Shown: piece by piece, positions 17,349 through 26,807 of the stretch | How positions within the stretch are numbered: position 1 is the first letter of the stretch | How the letters are laid out: every line of letters starts with the position of its first letter | DNA from: WJJR01 sp964440935 | Lineage (GTDB): Bacteria > Zixibacteria > MSB-5A5 > WJJR01 | DNA: 64,000 nt | NCBI GenBank assembly: GCA_964440935.1 | Contig: CAYTTY010000013.1 | Location: forward strand, 1-64,000 | Direction: 5' to 3' | The notes under the pieces: generated by a model | Database searches by the model: none | Told to the model about the DNA's origin: nothing | The model's input: only the letters and a program-made list of their open reading frames with translations | Program-made: the position numbers and the translations under genes

Positions 17349-20300
17349 TTACTCCTCGTTGGATTCGGTGATGGAGACAACCGTGCCGTTGGCGTCGAGT
17401 TCGATGCGGGGTTCGGCGAGACCGGGACCTTGGTCGTCTTCACCGGCGCGGTTGAGACGGACTGAGACGATGCGTGAGATGCCGGATTGCTCCATCGTCA
17501 CACCATACAACCCATCGGCCGCTTCCATCGTGAGCTTGTTGTGTGTCACAATGATGAACTGGGTTTTGGTCTTGAAGCGGTCGATTAGTCGCAGGAAACG
17601 GCCGCAATTCGCATCGTCGAGAGGTGCATCGACCTCATCGAGGATGCAGAACGGACTCGGTTTGACGAGATAGAGACCAAACAGGAGCGCCAACGCGGTC
17701 AGGGCACGCTCGCCTCCGGAGAGCTGGCGCAAGCCGATGAACTTCTTCCCCCGTGGACGGGCATAGATTTCAATTGGTGACTCGAGCGGGTCTTCGACAT
17801 TAACCAGCCGCACATCGGCTTCACCACCTCGGAACAATTCGGTGAACACTTCCTGGAAATGTGCACGTGCCGTTTCGAACGTTTCGACGAAACGTTGCCC
17901 GGCTGTGCGGTTCAATTCGGTGATCGTTTCATTGAGTTCTTTCTTCGCCGTTCGCAGGTCGGAGAGTTGCTTTTCGAAGAAATCCCAACGCTCTTTTTCG
18001 TGTTCATACTCTTCCAGCGCGAGCGGATTGACCGGACCGATGCTGTCGATCTTATTTGAGACTTCGACAACCTTGATCTTCAGATCCTCATCGGAGAGCG
18101 GTGACTCGTCCTCGGGCAACTCCGCCGGATCGAGGGACAACGATTCCTGAATGTAACGACGGTACTGATCAAGCTCGGCATCGAGTCGCGACCGATCGAC
18201 TTCGATTTGAGATCGTTTGCGTTCGGCCTCATCGCGACGGCGACGGACGTCTTTGACCTTGACGTCCATTTCGGAGAAGACTTCGCGTTGCCGGGAGGCG
18301 TTTGAGCGCGCGTTGGCGCGCTGTTCGTCGAGACGGGTCTTTTCGTCGGTCAGCGTCGCATGTTCTTCGCTCGTCGTTTGCAGTTGCTCGGCGAGTGTGT
18401 TCAGTTCTTCAGCGTGTGTTTCCAGCTTGCGGGCGATGTCGTCCAACTCGACATCAGCTTCGCGAATTGCCTCGGCCAATCGCTGGCATTCCACCTCGGC
18501 CGCATTATAACGGGCAACGACCTCGACCCCCTTGACACGCGCATCGTTGAGCGCCACACCGGCAGCATTGAGCTGTTCTTCAAGAGTCTCCAACTCGTCG
18601 CGCGATTGTGTCAGTTGCGCCGTGAGTTCATCGATGCGCGCCTGTGCGGAGCGTCCGGTGGCGAGTTGGTTTTCCCCCTGCACCGTCTGGTCGGCCAGTG
18701 CTGTACGACGGGATTCGATGTCGGTTGCCAGTTCGTCGCGTGACCGCCGATACTCCGCCGCGCGGGCATTGGCGGCTTCGAGACTTAGACGCTGCTCGGA
18801 AAGGCGCCGTTCCAGATCGGTCAGTGCAATCTGTTCGCGCTCGGCCGCTTCTTGTGCTGTTGGAATTTCGGTGCCGATCGCTTCGAGACGTTTTTGAAGA
18901 TCGGCCAGTGCCGTTCGCCCGTCGGCAATCCGCCGCTCGAACTCATCGAGACGTTCGCGCCGTCCGACAATCGGTTCGACGCTTGTATCATCGCCGACTC
19001 GTACAACGCCGGAGGGTTCGATGTAGAACCCGTCGCGTGATACCACCCCGTACTGTCCATTCGATTGCGCGAACGCTCCACGTGCCTGTTCTCGATTTTC
19101 GACAACCAGCGTTCCACCCAAAAGCGCTCTCGTCCATTGACGGACTTCATCGTCGCACTCGACATGATCATCGAGCCAACCGGCGCAACCGGATACCTGA
19201 ATGTCGGGACGATCACTCGGAGCGGTCACGGGCACACTCGGATCGAGTACCACCGCGCGGCCGGTAGATTCCGAGGAGAGGAAATTGACCAGCGAGGTGG
19301 CGGTCTCGGTATCGCGGCACAGAAGCGCCCCAAGTCGATCCGCCAGTACCGCTTCGACGGCACGATCCCACCCGTCGCGCGGCCTGAGGCGGTCGCCGAA
19401 TCCGGTTACCGCATTGCCCCAGCGTTCGGAATTCGCGAGCACACTCTCCGCCGCAGCGCCGAACCCTTCGCCGCGCGTAATCATCGTCGAGAGCATGCTG
19501 TGCGCCGATTGCCATTCGCGGAGTCGTTCCTCCCAGAGCTGGCAATCATTCTGTTTTTGCGATTGCTCCTGTTGCAATTCGGTGAGGCGTGCTGTTGCCT
19601 GACCGGTTTTCATGCGCTGTTCGTTCAATGCCGCAGTCGAATCATCGCGTTCCCGTTTCAGGCGTTCCGCTTCGGTCTCGGCCCTACGTAAGTCCTCCTC
19701 GAGGCGCGCCTGACGGGCGTTCAATTCCTCGATTAAGCGGGTCCAGTTCTCCTGACGCTCCGTGGTGGCGGCCTGCTCCGAATCGAGGCGCGCGCGATGA
19801 TCGCGTGCCTCCTGCAGCGCGTCTTCGAGCTGGCGATGCGATTCGGTTTTGCCGTCAAACATCTCTTTGGCGGTGCGGTACGCTTGCTCGGCCTGGCGAG
19901 ACGAATCTTCGACAGTGCGTCGTTCGGTGTGAGCACTTTCGCGGGTCGCCTCGGCATGCTTGAGACGGTCGGTGTAATCGGTGCGGCGATTCGTGAGTGT
20001 GACGCGACGGTCACTCAACGACGTTTGTTCATTCTCCAGGTATGTTTTGCGGTCGCGCAGTTGCACGAGGCGTGTCTGGCAATTGTGCCATCGGCCGGTC
20101 GCCTCGGCCAGGTGGTCGGCCGCTTCGGTGGCCAGGCGTTCGGCGTCTTCACTGGCCATGCGCAGCGTCTGCCACTCCATCTCCAGTGCGTCGACCTGGG
20201 TCTGTAGCCCCTGGTAATCATCATCCGCTTCGCGAAACTTCGCATCACCCGATGTGCGCTTCGTCAGCAGGCCGCGGTAGACACGTCCCGCCTCCAGACG

Positions 20301-20978
20301 GCGCAACTCCTTCAGTTCCTCCTGAAATTCGCGGAACCGTTCGGCCTTCCCCTTTTGACGAGCGAGGGATCGTGTACGGGTAGCGACTTCGTTTTTAAGA
20401 TCAGTGAGACGTGTTAGATCGCTTTCGGTCGCATCCAGTTTGCGAATCGCCGCGCGTTTGCGCGATTTGTATTTTGATACCCCTGCCGCTTCCTCGAATA
20501 AATAACGAACATCGTCTGTGTTCTCCGAGATGATCGCATCGATCATGCCTTGTTGGATCACCGAGTACGAGTGCGAGCCCATCCCCGTGTCCATAAACAG
20601 GTCGTTGATATCTTTGAGCCGGCAGGGGGCGCGATTGAGACGGTATTCACTGTTGCCGGCGCGGTCGAGACGGCGTGTGACCGCTACGTCCTCAAAGTCG
20701 CAGGGAAGCACTCCACTCTTGTTATCGATAATCAAGGTCACTTCGCACACCGAGACCGGCGGGCGTTGGGGTGTCCCGCCAAAGATGACCTCGTCCATCT
20801 TGCCGCCACGCAGCACACGTGCACGCTGTTCGCCCAGAACCCAGCGAACGGCATCGGTCAGATTGGACTTGCCGCACCCATTGGGACCGACAACAGCCGT
20901 CACCCCACTGCCAAAGATGACTTCGGTGGGATCAGGAAATGATTTAAAACCAGCAATCTCAATGCGCTTTAAATGCAC
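17349..20978 (-). CDS. smc: Chromosome segregation protein SMC
   Basis: 1209 residues: N-terminal ATPase half with GPNGCGKS (31-38), a long coiled coil, a hinge near the middle, a second coiled coil, and the C-terminal half with LSGGERAL and ILDEVDAPLDD. It forms a ring-shaped dimer that loads with ScpA/ScpB and folds the chromosome. Start is GTG (20976-20978) with GGAGG six bases upstream. The next gene downstream is ftsY, with a 275-base gap in which I see no feature. Confidence 0.97.
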   Translation of the reverse strand: MHLKRIEIAGFKSFPDPTEVIFGSGVTAVVGPNGCGKSNLTDAVRWVLGEQRARVLRGGKMDEVIFGGTPQRPPVSVCEVTLIIDNKSGVLPCDFEDVAVTRRLDRAGNSEYRLNRAPCRLKDINDLFMDTGMGSHSYSVIQQGMIDAIISENTDDVRYLFEEAAGVSKYKSRKRAAIRKLDATESDLTRLTDLKNEVATRTRSLARQKGKAERFREFQEELKELRRLEAGRVYRGLLTKRTSGDAKFREADDDYQGLQTQVDALEMEWQTLRMASEDAERLATEAADHLAEATGRWHNCQTRLVQLRDRKTYLENEQTSLSDRRVTLTNRRTDYTDRLKHAEATRESAHTERRTVEDSSRQAEQAYRTAKEMFDGKTESHRQLEDALQEARDHRARLDSEQAATTERQENWTRLIEELNARQARLEEDLRRAETEAERLKRERDDSTAALNEQRMKTGQATARLTELQQEQSQKQNDCQLWEERLREWQSAHSMLSTMITRGEGFGAAAESVLANSERWGNAVTGFGDRLRPRDGWDRAVEAVLADRLGALLCRDTETATSLVNFLSSESTGRAVVLDPSVPVTAPSDRPDIQVSGCAGWLDDHVECDDEVRQWTRALLGGTLVVENREQARGAFAQSNGQYGVVSRDGFYIEPSGVVRVGDDTSVEPIVGRRERLDEFERRIADGRTALADLQKRLEAIGTEIPTAQEAAEREQIALTDLERRLSEQRLSLEAANARAAEYRRSRDELATDIESRRTALADQTVQGENQLATGRSAQARIDELTAQLTQSRDELETLEEQLNAAGVALNDARVKGVEVVARYNAAEVECQRLAEAIREADVELDDIARKLETHAEELNTLAEQLQTTSEEHATLTDEKTRLDEQRANARSNASRQREVFSEMDVKVKDVRRRRDEAERKRSQIEVDRSRLDAELDQYRRYIQESLSLDPAELPEDESPLSDEDLKIKVVEVSNKIDSIGPVNPLALEEYEHEKERWDFFEKQLSDLRTAKKELNETITELNRTAGQRFVETFETARAHFQEVFTELFRGGEADVRLVNVEDPLESPIEIYARPRGKKFIGLRQLSGGERALTALALLFGLYLVKPSPFCILDEVDAPLDDANCGRFLRLIDRFKTKTQFIIVTHNKLTMEAADGLYGVTMEQSGISRIVSVRLNRAGEDDQGPGLAEPRIELDANGTVVSITESNEE

Positions 20979-20999
20979 AGCGCCTCCACTAGGTTTAGA

Positions 21000-21611
21000 T
21001 TACGTGGTGGATGCCGAGCGAGTGGCGGGTGGTGCACCGGGTTGCGGCGGCTTGGAAGTACCCGCTTGAGCCGCCGTCTCGGTAGTTGCCAATCGTCGAA
21101 TCATATCGATAAACAAAATGAACTCGGTTTTAATATCGGCGGTGTCGCGCCCGTGCCGCAATTCCACATTGATGAAGGGATCGCCCATTCCGTCGGGCAA
21201 TCCGATCCGCACGGGTGTTTGCGACAGCATCGTCACCGCCGCGTAGAAGACACTCTCGGTGCGATTCAGTGTGATCAGCACATCAAACGGCTGCGGTAAC
21301 ACACGCTTGACAAAGCTCTTTCGTGGAATGCCAAACCACCACACGTCGCCCTTTTCCGGCGTTGCGATTTTGAATCGGTACGGATTATAAAAGCGAGCCA
21401 CCATCGTCTTGGGTGGATAGAGCAACGTCACTTCGGCGCGCGGGAACACTTGGCGGACACGCGACAGGAAGACTTCCGATTGCCGCAGGGCTTCGTTTTG
21501 AGACGGCATGAGGATCAGGACGCGACGCGCATCACGGAGCGCCTTCGGAAAGGTAAATTCGGAGGGGACATTACGGCGTGCCCACCACCACAGTAGTAGC
21601 CGCCTGATCAT
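21000..21611 (-). CDS. Hypothetical protein, distantly glycosyltransferase family 9-like
   Basis: 203 residues. A Rossmann-like pattern is visible: VLILMPSQNE, RVFPRAEVTLLYPP-type strand, and FDVLITLNRTES followed by VRIGLPDG, which loosely recalls heptosyltransferases (GT9) but is much shorter than they are. The C-terminal 20 residues are Pro/Ala/Ser-rich. It lies between rodZ-like and smc genes, 21 bases before smc, so it is probably co-transcribed with them. Function unknown. Confidence 0.72.
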   Translation of the reverse strand: MIRRLLLWWWARRNVPSEFTFPKALRDARRVLILMPSQNEALRQSEVFLSRVRQVFPRAEVTLLYPPKTMVARFYNPYRFKIATPEKGDVWWFGIPRKSFVKRVLPQPFDVLITLNRTESVFYAAVTMLSQTPVRIGLPDGMGDPFINVELRHGRDTADIKTEFILFIDMIRRLATTETAAQAGTSKPPQPGAPPATRSASTT

Positions 21612-21650
21612 GTTGTACCCCCCTGCCGGTTATTCACGAACGATTTGCTC

Positions 21651-22697
21651 CTACGATGGCCTCGGTCCCACGAACTCGGTCTCTTGCGACTGCAAGGTAC
21701 TTTCCGATGCACTGGTGTCTTCCGGTTCGGCCAGCCAGGCTTGAATCGAATCGCGGTTTATCAGATGGCCTTCGAGACGATCGGCCCAGTTGCGAAAGGG
21801 ACGCAACGGTTGACCGTTCACCGTGGCATTCACGCCCACGGTGTGGCCGAGCGACAACCGGAAATTGTTGTCGGCGATTGCTTCAACGCTCGACCCCGGT
21901 TGATAGATGCTGTTGGCAACGTCGTCGCCATCGGCCTGTATTGACGCCCACGTTTCGTCCTCAAATGTGAGCACAAGACGCAATTCGTCCCATGTTTCTT
22001 CAACAACAGCGAGGGGTGTGGTGTCTTGCGCCGGTTCCGATGGGATAGTCTCAGACGGGGTCAGCGGTGCAATGTCGCCGCCGGTGAGCGCGGCTTTCGA
22101 TGTCTGTGTGCCACTATCGGTGTCGCCTGTTGTCGTCTCATCACCACGACCCAGCACGATCCAGGCGATAATCGCCAATAGAATAAGAATCCCAACGATT
22201 CCGATCACCAATGGCCCCCCGCGGGGACGCCGTCGGGTGTCCGGCGGAGCACTGGCTGTTGTTCCCGGGAGCGGACCGCTGAGTTGCGCGCTGTCCTGTG
22301 ACGGTGCGGAATGCTTGGGACGGGAGGAGATATTCCAGCCCGGCATGTTTACGTCGAGGAGCGCGTACACCTCACTGGGGTTAAAGCCAAGGCGTTCAGC
22401 GTAGGCTCGTACAAACAGGCGTGCATATTGCGGGGTCGGCAGCAGATCGAACTCCTCCCGCTCAATCGCCTTCAGATACTCGGATTTGATCTTAATGTCC
22501 TCGGCGATCTCCTCGATCTTCAATCCCAACGTACGGCGACGATCCACGAACAACGCTCCGAGTTGATCGTTGGCGATATCAATCTCCGGAGCGCCGCCCA
22601 TGTCGATACGGCCGGCGGGATCGGGAAGATCCGATCCCTCGCGCTTGGGCAGGGGGATTTCCCCGTTCTGTGATGAGTGTCGTCTGCGTGCACACAT
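21651..22697 (-). CDS. RodZ-like helix-turn-helix membrane protein
   Basis: 348 residues. A Cro/XRE-like helix-turn-helix (about 42-116, LGLKIEEIAEDIKIKSEYLKAIE), a membrane helix (about 161-183) and a periplasmic DUF4115-like domain (about 235-330) match the RodZ architecture, which links the MreB cytoskeleton to cell-wall synthesis and sets rod shape. No mreBCD genes are nearby. It starts four bases after maf ends. Met33 is an alternative start, because the first 32 residues are not conserved in the family. Confidence 0.85.
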   Translation of the reverse strand: MCARRRHSSQNGEIPLPKREGSDLPDPAGRIDMGGAPEIDIANDQLGALFVDRRRTLGLKIEEIAEDIKIKSEYLKAIEREEFDLLPTPQYARLFVRAYAERLGFNPSEVYALLDVNMPGWNISSRPKHSAPSQDSAQLSGPLPGTTASAPPDTRRRPRGGPLVIGIVGILILLAIIAWIVLGRGDETTTGDTDSGTQTSKAALTGGDIAPLTPSETIPSEPAQDTTPLAVVEETWDELRLVLTFEDETWASIQADGDDVANSIYQPGSSVEAIADNNFRLSLGHTVGVNATVNGQPLRPFRNWADRLEGHLINRDSIQAWLAEPEDTSASESTLQSQETEFVGPRPS

Positions 22698-22701
22698 AGG
22701 G

Positions 22702-23334
22702 TTATATCCGACGCGTGAGTTGTGCCAGCCTCCGTAATGGTAATCCGATAACGTTATCTATCGGCCCGTCCACCGCCGCGACAAAAACGCCCGCCCGTCC
22801 CTGAATTCCATAGGCGCCGGCCTTATCGAACGGTTCACCAGTGGCAACATAGCGGTCGATCTCGGCTTTGGTCAGCCTCCGGAATCGTACGTGTGAGACC
22901 GCCGAGCCGGTGGCCCATCGTCGTCCGTTCCGAGTGGTTACGGCGACACCGGTAATCACCTGGTGGGTGGCTCCGGAGAGCCGTTTGAGCATGGCCACCG
23001 CTTCTTGAGTGTCGGCGGGTTTGCCCATCCCTCGACCGCCCTGGACCACGATCGTGTCGGCTGCCCAAATGAGATCGGTATCGACAATATCCACGACGCT
23101 CAATGCCTTCCTTAATGCCCATCGACGCACCCAAGCACGTGGATGGCTTACCAACGGTTCCGGCTCATCGATGCCGGGGCGGACAACTCGTACCGTGACC
23201 CCACAGGCCCGGATTAACGCTCTACGACGGGGGCTACCCGATGCTAAAGTAACACTTCTACCACAAACCGCATTGGCAAGGACCACAGCATCTTCGACGT
23301 AGACATCCTTAGCCCAATCCGAACCGTTCAACAT
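22702..23334 (-). CDS. maf: Maf-family nucleoside triphosphate pyrophosphatase
   Basis: 210 residues. Maf proteins hydrolyse non-canonical or methylated nucleotides such as dTTP/UTP or m7GTP. The signature LASGSPRR is at about 32-39, with the catalytic Asp in AADTIVV and the GKPAD loop. The N-terminus is some 27 residues longer than usual, so a later start is possible. It lies between dtd and the rodZ-like gene. Confidence 0.9.
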   Translation of the reverse strand: MLNGSDWAKDVYVEDAVVLANAVCGRSVTLASGSPRRRALIRACGVTVRVVRPGIDEPEPLVSHPRAWVRRWALRKALSVVDIVDTDLIWAADTIVVQGGRGMGKPADTQEAVAMLKRLSGATHQVITGVAVTTRNGRRWATGSAVSHVRFRRLTKAEIDRYVATGEPFDKAGAYGIQGRAGVFVAAVDGPIDNVIGLPLRRLAQLTRRI

Positions 23335-23411
23335 GTCAATGCGGTCGCGACTCCAGCCACGGCTGAAGAGAACAGTATCCCCCCTCGGGTGTTGCTTCTG
23401 AGCCCTGTCCG

Positions 23412-23849
23412 TCAGGACTCCAAAACGATGGTGACCGGGCCCCAGTTGTGTATTTCTACCAACATCTTAGCCCCGAAGCGGCCGGTAGCCACCGTTATGC
23501 CCATACTCCGAAAGGTCTCAATAATGCGCAAGTATAATTTCTCGGCTTGATCGGGGGGCATGGCTCCCGTGAAGGAGGGCCGGCGGCCCTTACGGGTGTC
23601 GGCGTAGAGGGTGAATTGGGAGATGACCAAGACCTCGTAGCTCAGATCAGACAGAGAAAGATTCATCTTATCATTTTCGTCCTCAAAGATCCGCAGTTCG
23701 GCAACTTTCTTCGCCATGGGCGCGATCAAAGACTCATCATCACCCGCTTTGAGACCAATCAGCAATACCAACCCCTTCCCTATCGATCCGACGATCTCGC
23801 CATCGACCGTGACACTGGCTTGGGATACTCGTTGAAGACAAACGCGCAT
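23412..23849 (-). CDS. dtd: D-aminoacyl-tRNA deacylase
   Basis: 145 residues, the normal length. It removes D-amino acids (and glycine mischarged on tRNA-Ala) from tRNA. MRVCLQRVSQASVTVDGE is the classic N-terminus, and the active-site motifs SQFTLYAD and the cross-subunit Gly-cisPro loop (GAKMLVEIHNWGPVTI) are intact. GAGGGGG precedes the ATG. It is the first gene of the dtd-maf-rodZ run. Confidence 0.95.
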   Translation of the reverse strand: MRVCLQRVSQASVTVDGEIVGSIGKGLVLLIGLKAGDDESLIAPMAKKVAELRIFEDENDKMNLSLSDLSYEVLVISQFTLYADTRKGRRPSFTGAMPPDQAEKLYLRIIETFRSMGITVATGRFGAKMLVEIHNWGPVTIVLES

Positions 23850-24164
23850 ACGCCAATCCCCCTCGAAACCAAGATCGGGAAGTGAATTGAGCCGTCAATG
23901 GTAAATGGAGGTTGGCGGGCCAGTCACCGAGAGGTATCTGATGCGCTTTGGACGGGTGGATTGAGCTTGCATGGATTCCCCGTATTCCCAGCGGTGGGGT
24001 TTAGCCCCTCCCAAGTTGCCGTCCGGGTGAAGCACTTGTCGACTACAGGCACCCTGTGGCCCCTTTGACGTTGGACAAATGTCACGATCTGAAATTAGGG
24101 AGCCAAACTGTCCCGGTTTTGCTTACATTAACAGAGGTACACATCGGCCTAACGATGTGCGGAT
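23850..24164. other. Divergent intergenic region, no gene recognised
   Basis: 315 bases between the starts of dtd (minus) and the membrane protein gene (plus), so it should hold both promoters. A GC-rich stem (GGTGGGG...CCCCTCCC near 23991-24012) is visible, but I recognise no RNA family in it. Confidence 0.4.
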
Positions 24165-25679
24165 ATGGCCGGCCAACGGTCACGGTTAAACGGAGCGGTT
24201 GTGCCACACCAGACTCTACACCACTCGTCGGCGAATTCATCGGACAACTCTCCCCGTACCCGGCTCATTGCAGGTGTCCTCGCCGGTGGCGGTACGTTGA
24301 TCATCCTGATGTTGTTGCTCGCACTCGCGACGGTGTTGTTGGGCGGGCTTGGATATGATGCGGATGGCCGCGTTGATCTGGGACCCTGGCTGGTCCTGGA
24401 AGTACTGGGTGGCGCGTGTGCCAGCATCATTGCCGGGCTGATCAGCCGGCGCGTGGGCCGTAGTTACCGTGCCACCGCCATATTGGGCGGGATCGTGCTG
24501 TGTATGGGACTGCTCGAAGCAGCGACTATCATGAGCAGTTTCGCGGCGGAAGTGGCTCTGCCCTCTCGCTGGCTCATCATCGCCGCACCGTTCGTGGCAG
24601 GCGCTGGGATTTTGGCAGGTGGTCTGGGTCGGGGTTCAATGGCGACAGCCATCGCCTCATTCGGTCGCATCCCGGTGTTGGTCAGGTATTCGGCAACTGC
24701 TGCGGTGTTCGTGGGCGCAACGGCTGTGGCCATATTTGCACTGCCCAACATAGCAGATTCGTCCCGCTCCCATGTCGTCGCAACTGCGGTCACGCTGGAC
24801 TTTACTATCGCGGCGCCCGCGTTGTTTTATGTGCTCGTTGTTCGCAAGCGGCGCCTGCCCTGGATTGCTGTGGTTCCGGTGATTGTTGCGGGATATGCAA
24901 TGGCCAGCGCGACAATTCCCAATGACGATCACCACCTGCTCAAAATGCTCCGGTTCGTCGCAATCCCCGCTGAATTATTCATTCTCGGGTACTTGGCCAT
25001 ACTGGCGCGTCGGGCATTCCGTGGCGCGGAACATGCCGAGGGAGATTTCGCCACTCGGCTTCGGACGGTAGCGCGACGAATGCTGCAGAGCCGCATCCCC
25101 GCCGACATCCTCACCACAGAAATCGCAATTCTTCACTATGCATTCGGGCGACGTCCGCCGGCACGCCAGCAAGCCAGCACGTTTACTGTATATCGCGAGG
25201 TGACCTACTTCCCCGTTCTTCTCGGGCTTTGTGTCGTGCTGTTCTTTGAAACGATCGGTGTGCACCTGCTTGTCGTCCAATGGAGCAAAACGCTGGCATG
25301 GGTGTTGACAGGACTCAGTGTCTACGCAATGATCTGGCTGGTGGGCGACTACCGCGCCATGATCGCGCGTCCGATTGTCGTGAGCATAAGACGATTGGCG
25401 CTTCGCGTGGGGCTCCGTTGGGAGGCCGACATTCCTCTCGGCAATATCCGCCGTGCGGAGGTCATCAGTTCGCTGAACGATCCTGAGAAGGGCCGTGCGC
25501 TTAAAGCCGCGCTCATTGGTCAGCCGAACGTGCGCGTGGTACTGAAGAGGGCGACACATGTGATCGGCATGTACGGTATACAGAAGTCCGTAACCGACAT
25601 TCGGCTCACCGTCGATAATGCCGGAGCATTCGTCAAACAGCTCAATCTCCTGATCGATAATGGCGATTCTGCGGTATAA
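24165..25679 (+). CDS. Polytopic membrane protein of unknown function
   Basis: 504 residues. About seven or eight hydrophobic helices fill residues 35-270; a soluble stretch (about 275-330) is followed by two more helices near 345-390 (FPVLLGLCVVLFFETIGVH and SVYAMIWLVGDY), and then a soluble C-terminal domain with the pattern IPLGNIRRAEV and VVLKRATHVIGMYG, which resembles the bacterial PH-like domain of small membrane proteins. I do not recognise the family. It is transcribed alone, divergently from dtd. Confidence 0.75.
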   Translation: MAGQRSRLNGAVVPHQTLHHSSANSSDNSPRTRLIAGVLAGGGTLIILMLLLALATVLLGGLGYDADGRVDLGPWLVLEVLGGACASIIAGLISRRVGRSYRATAILGGIVLCMGLLEAATIMSSFAAEVALPSRWLIIAAPFVAGAGILAGGLGRGSMATAIASFGRIPVLVRYSATAAVFVGATAVAIFALPNIADSSRSHVVATAVTLDFTIAAPALFYVLVVRKRRLPWIAVVPVIVAGYAMASATIPNDDHHLLKMLRFVAIPAELFILGYLAILARRAFRGAEHAEGDFATRLRTVARRMLQSRIPADILTTEIAILHYAFGRRPPARQQASTFTVYREVTYFPVLLGLCVVLFFETIGVHLLVVQWSKTLAWVLTGLSVYAMIWLVGDYRAMIARPIVVSIRRLALRVGLRWEADIPLGNIRRAEVISSLNDPEKGRALKAALIGQPNVRVVLKRATHVIGMYGIQKSVTDIRLTVDNAGAFVKQLNLLIDNGDSAV

Positions 25680-25783
25680 TCGGCAAGAGACCCAATTGAT
25701 TTTTTAATTCCAATGGAGTACCAACGACGAACCGTCATCACGGGCAATCCGGCCTGAGATTTCGTGGGGAATGTGCGCACGTT

Positions 25784-26791
25784 ATGAGACAATTTCGATT
25801 CGACTCATTCGGTATTGACAATTTACGCATCGTTGACGCAGCCCCGCCCGACCCCGGTCCCGGCGAGGTTCGTGTGGCGATGCGCGCGATGAGCCTCAAC
25901 TACAAGGATCTGATGATCGTTGAGGGGACGTATAATCCGAAACTGTCACTCCCCGTGGTGCCGATTGCCGATGGTGCAGGCTTTGTGTCCGCGGTGGGTG
26001 ATAGTGTCAAGAGCGTGGAAATCAGCCAGCCCGTGATGATCCACCCGATGGTCGACTGGGTCGACGGGCCATTTCGTTTCGAGTATCACAAACGCATCGT
26101 CGGTTATTCCCTCCCTGGTGTCGCCGCTGAAGAAGTCGTTCTGCCGGAACAGGCGGTGTTGCCAGTCCCGGATGGATTCGACTTGCTCGATGCCGCCACG
26201 TTGCCAACTGCGGGCCTGACAGCGTGGAATTGTCTGGTTGAGCATGGTGCGATTGAGCCGGGACAAACCATCCTGACTCTGGGAACCGGCGGCGTGTCGA
26301 TGTTTGCCCTGCAGCTCGGGAAGGCGTTGGGCGCCGCAGTGATCATCACGAGCAGCAGCGATGAAAAACTGAAACGAGCACGAGAACTCGGTGCCGACCA
26401 CGGTATCAACTACCGTGAGAATCCGAGCTGGTACAAGACGGTCATGGAACTAACCGATGGCGAGGGTGCCGATCTCACACTGGAAACAAGCGGCGCAAAA
26501 TCATTCGAGCAGTCGACTCGCGCCACCAAAGGGAACGGTACTGTCGCTTTTCTGGGTTCGATTGAAGGACTGAAGTCGGAGATCGACTTGCGGTTTGTGA
26601 TGATGAAGCGTCTGACTGTTTACGGGATATTCGTGGGATCGCGCAGCGATTTCACAAACTTCAGTCAATACCTGAGTACTCGTCCGATCAAGCCCGTTAT
26701 CGACCGAATCTTCTCATTCGAGCAACTGCCGGATGCCCTGCGGTATCTGAAGTCGGGTGGGCACATGGGGAAAATCGTGGTGCGTGTGTAG
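25784..26791 (+). CDS. Zinc-independent alcohol dehydrogenase / quinone oxidoreductase (MDR)
   Basis: 335 residues of the medium-chain dehydrogenase/reductase superfamily. The N-terminal GroES-like domain has SLNYKDLMIVEG; the Rossmann domain has LGTGGVSMFALQLGKALGAAVIITSSSDEKL and then GADHGINYRE, typical of NADPH-dependent quinone reductases. The structural-zinc cysteine lobe and catalytic zinc ligands are absent, as in the quinone oxidoreductase branch. Substrate unknown. It converges on the his operon, ending 16 bases before hisD. Confidence 0.9.
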   Translation: MRQFRFDSFGIDNLRIVDAAPPDPGPGEVRVAMRAMSLNYKDLMIVEGTYNPKLSLPVVPIADGAGFVSAVGDSVKSVEISQPVMIHPMVDWVDGPFRFEYHKRIVGYSLPGVAAEEVVLPEQAVLPVPDGFDLLDAATLPTAGLTAWNCLVEHGAIEPGQTILTLGTGGVSMFALQLGKALGAAVIITSSSDEKLKRARELGADHGINYRENPSWYKTVMELTDGEGADLTLETSGAKSFEQSTRATKGNGTVAFLGSIEGLKSEIDLRFVMMKRLTVYGIFVGSRSDFTNFSQYLSTRPIKPVIDRIFSFEQLPDALRYLKSGGHMGKIVVRV

Positions 26792-26807
26792 ACCTTCCGC
26801 GCCACAC

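Noticed and set aside
23950..24060. Possible small RNA (GC-rich stem) between dtd and the membrane protein
   Set aside because: The signature sequences of SRP RNA, RNase P, tmRNA or 6S RNA are absent.
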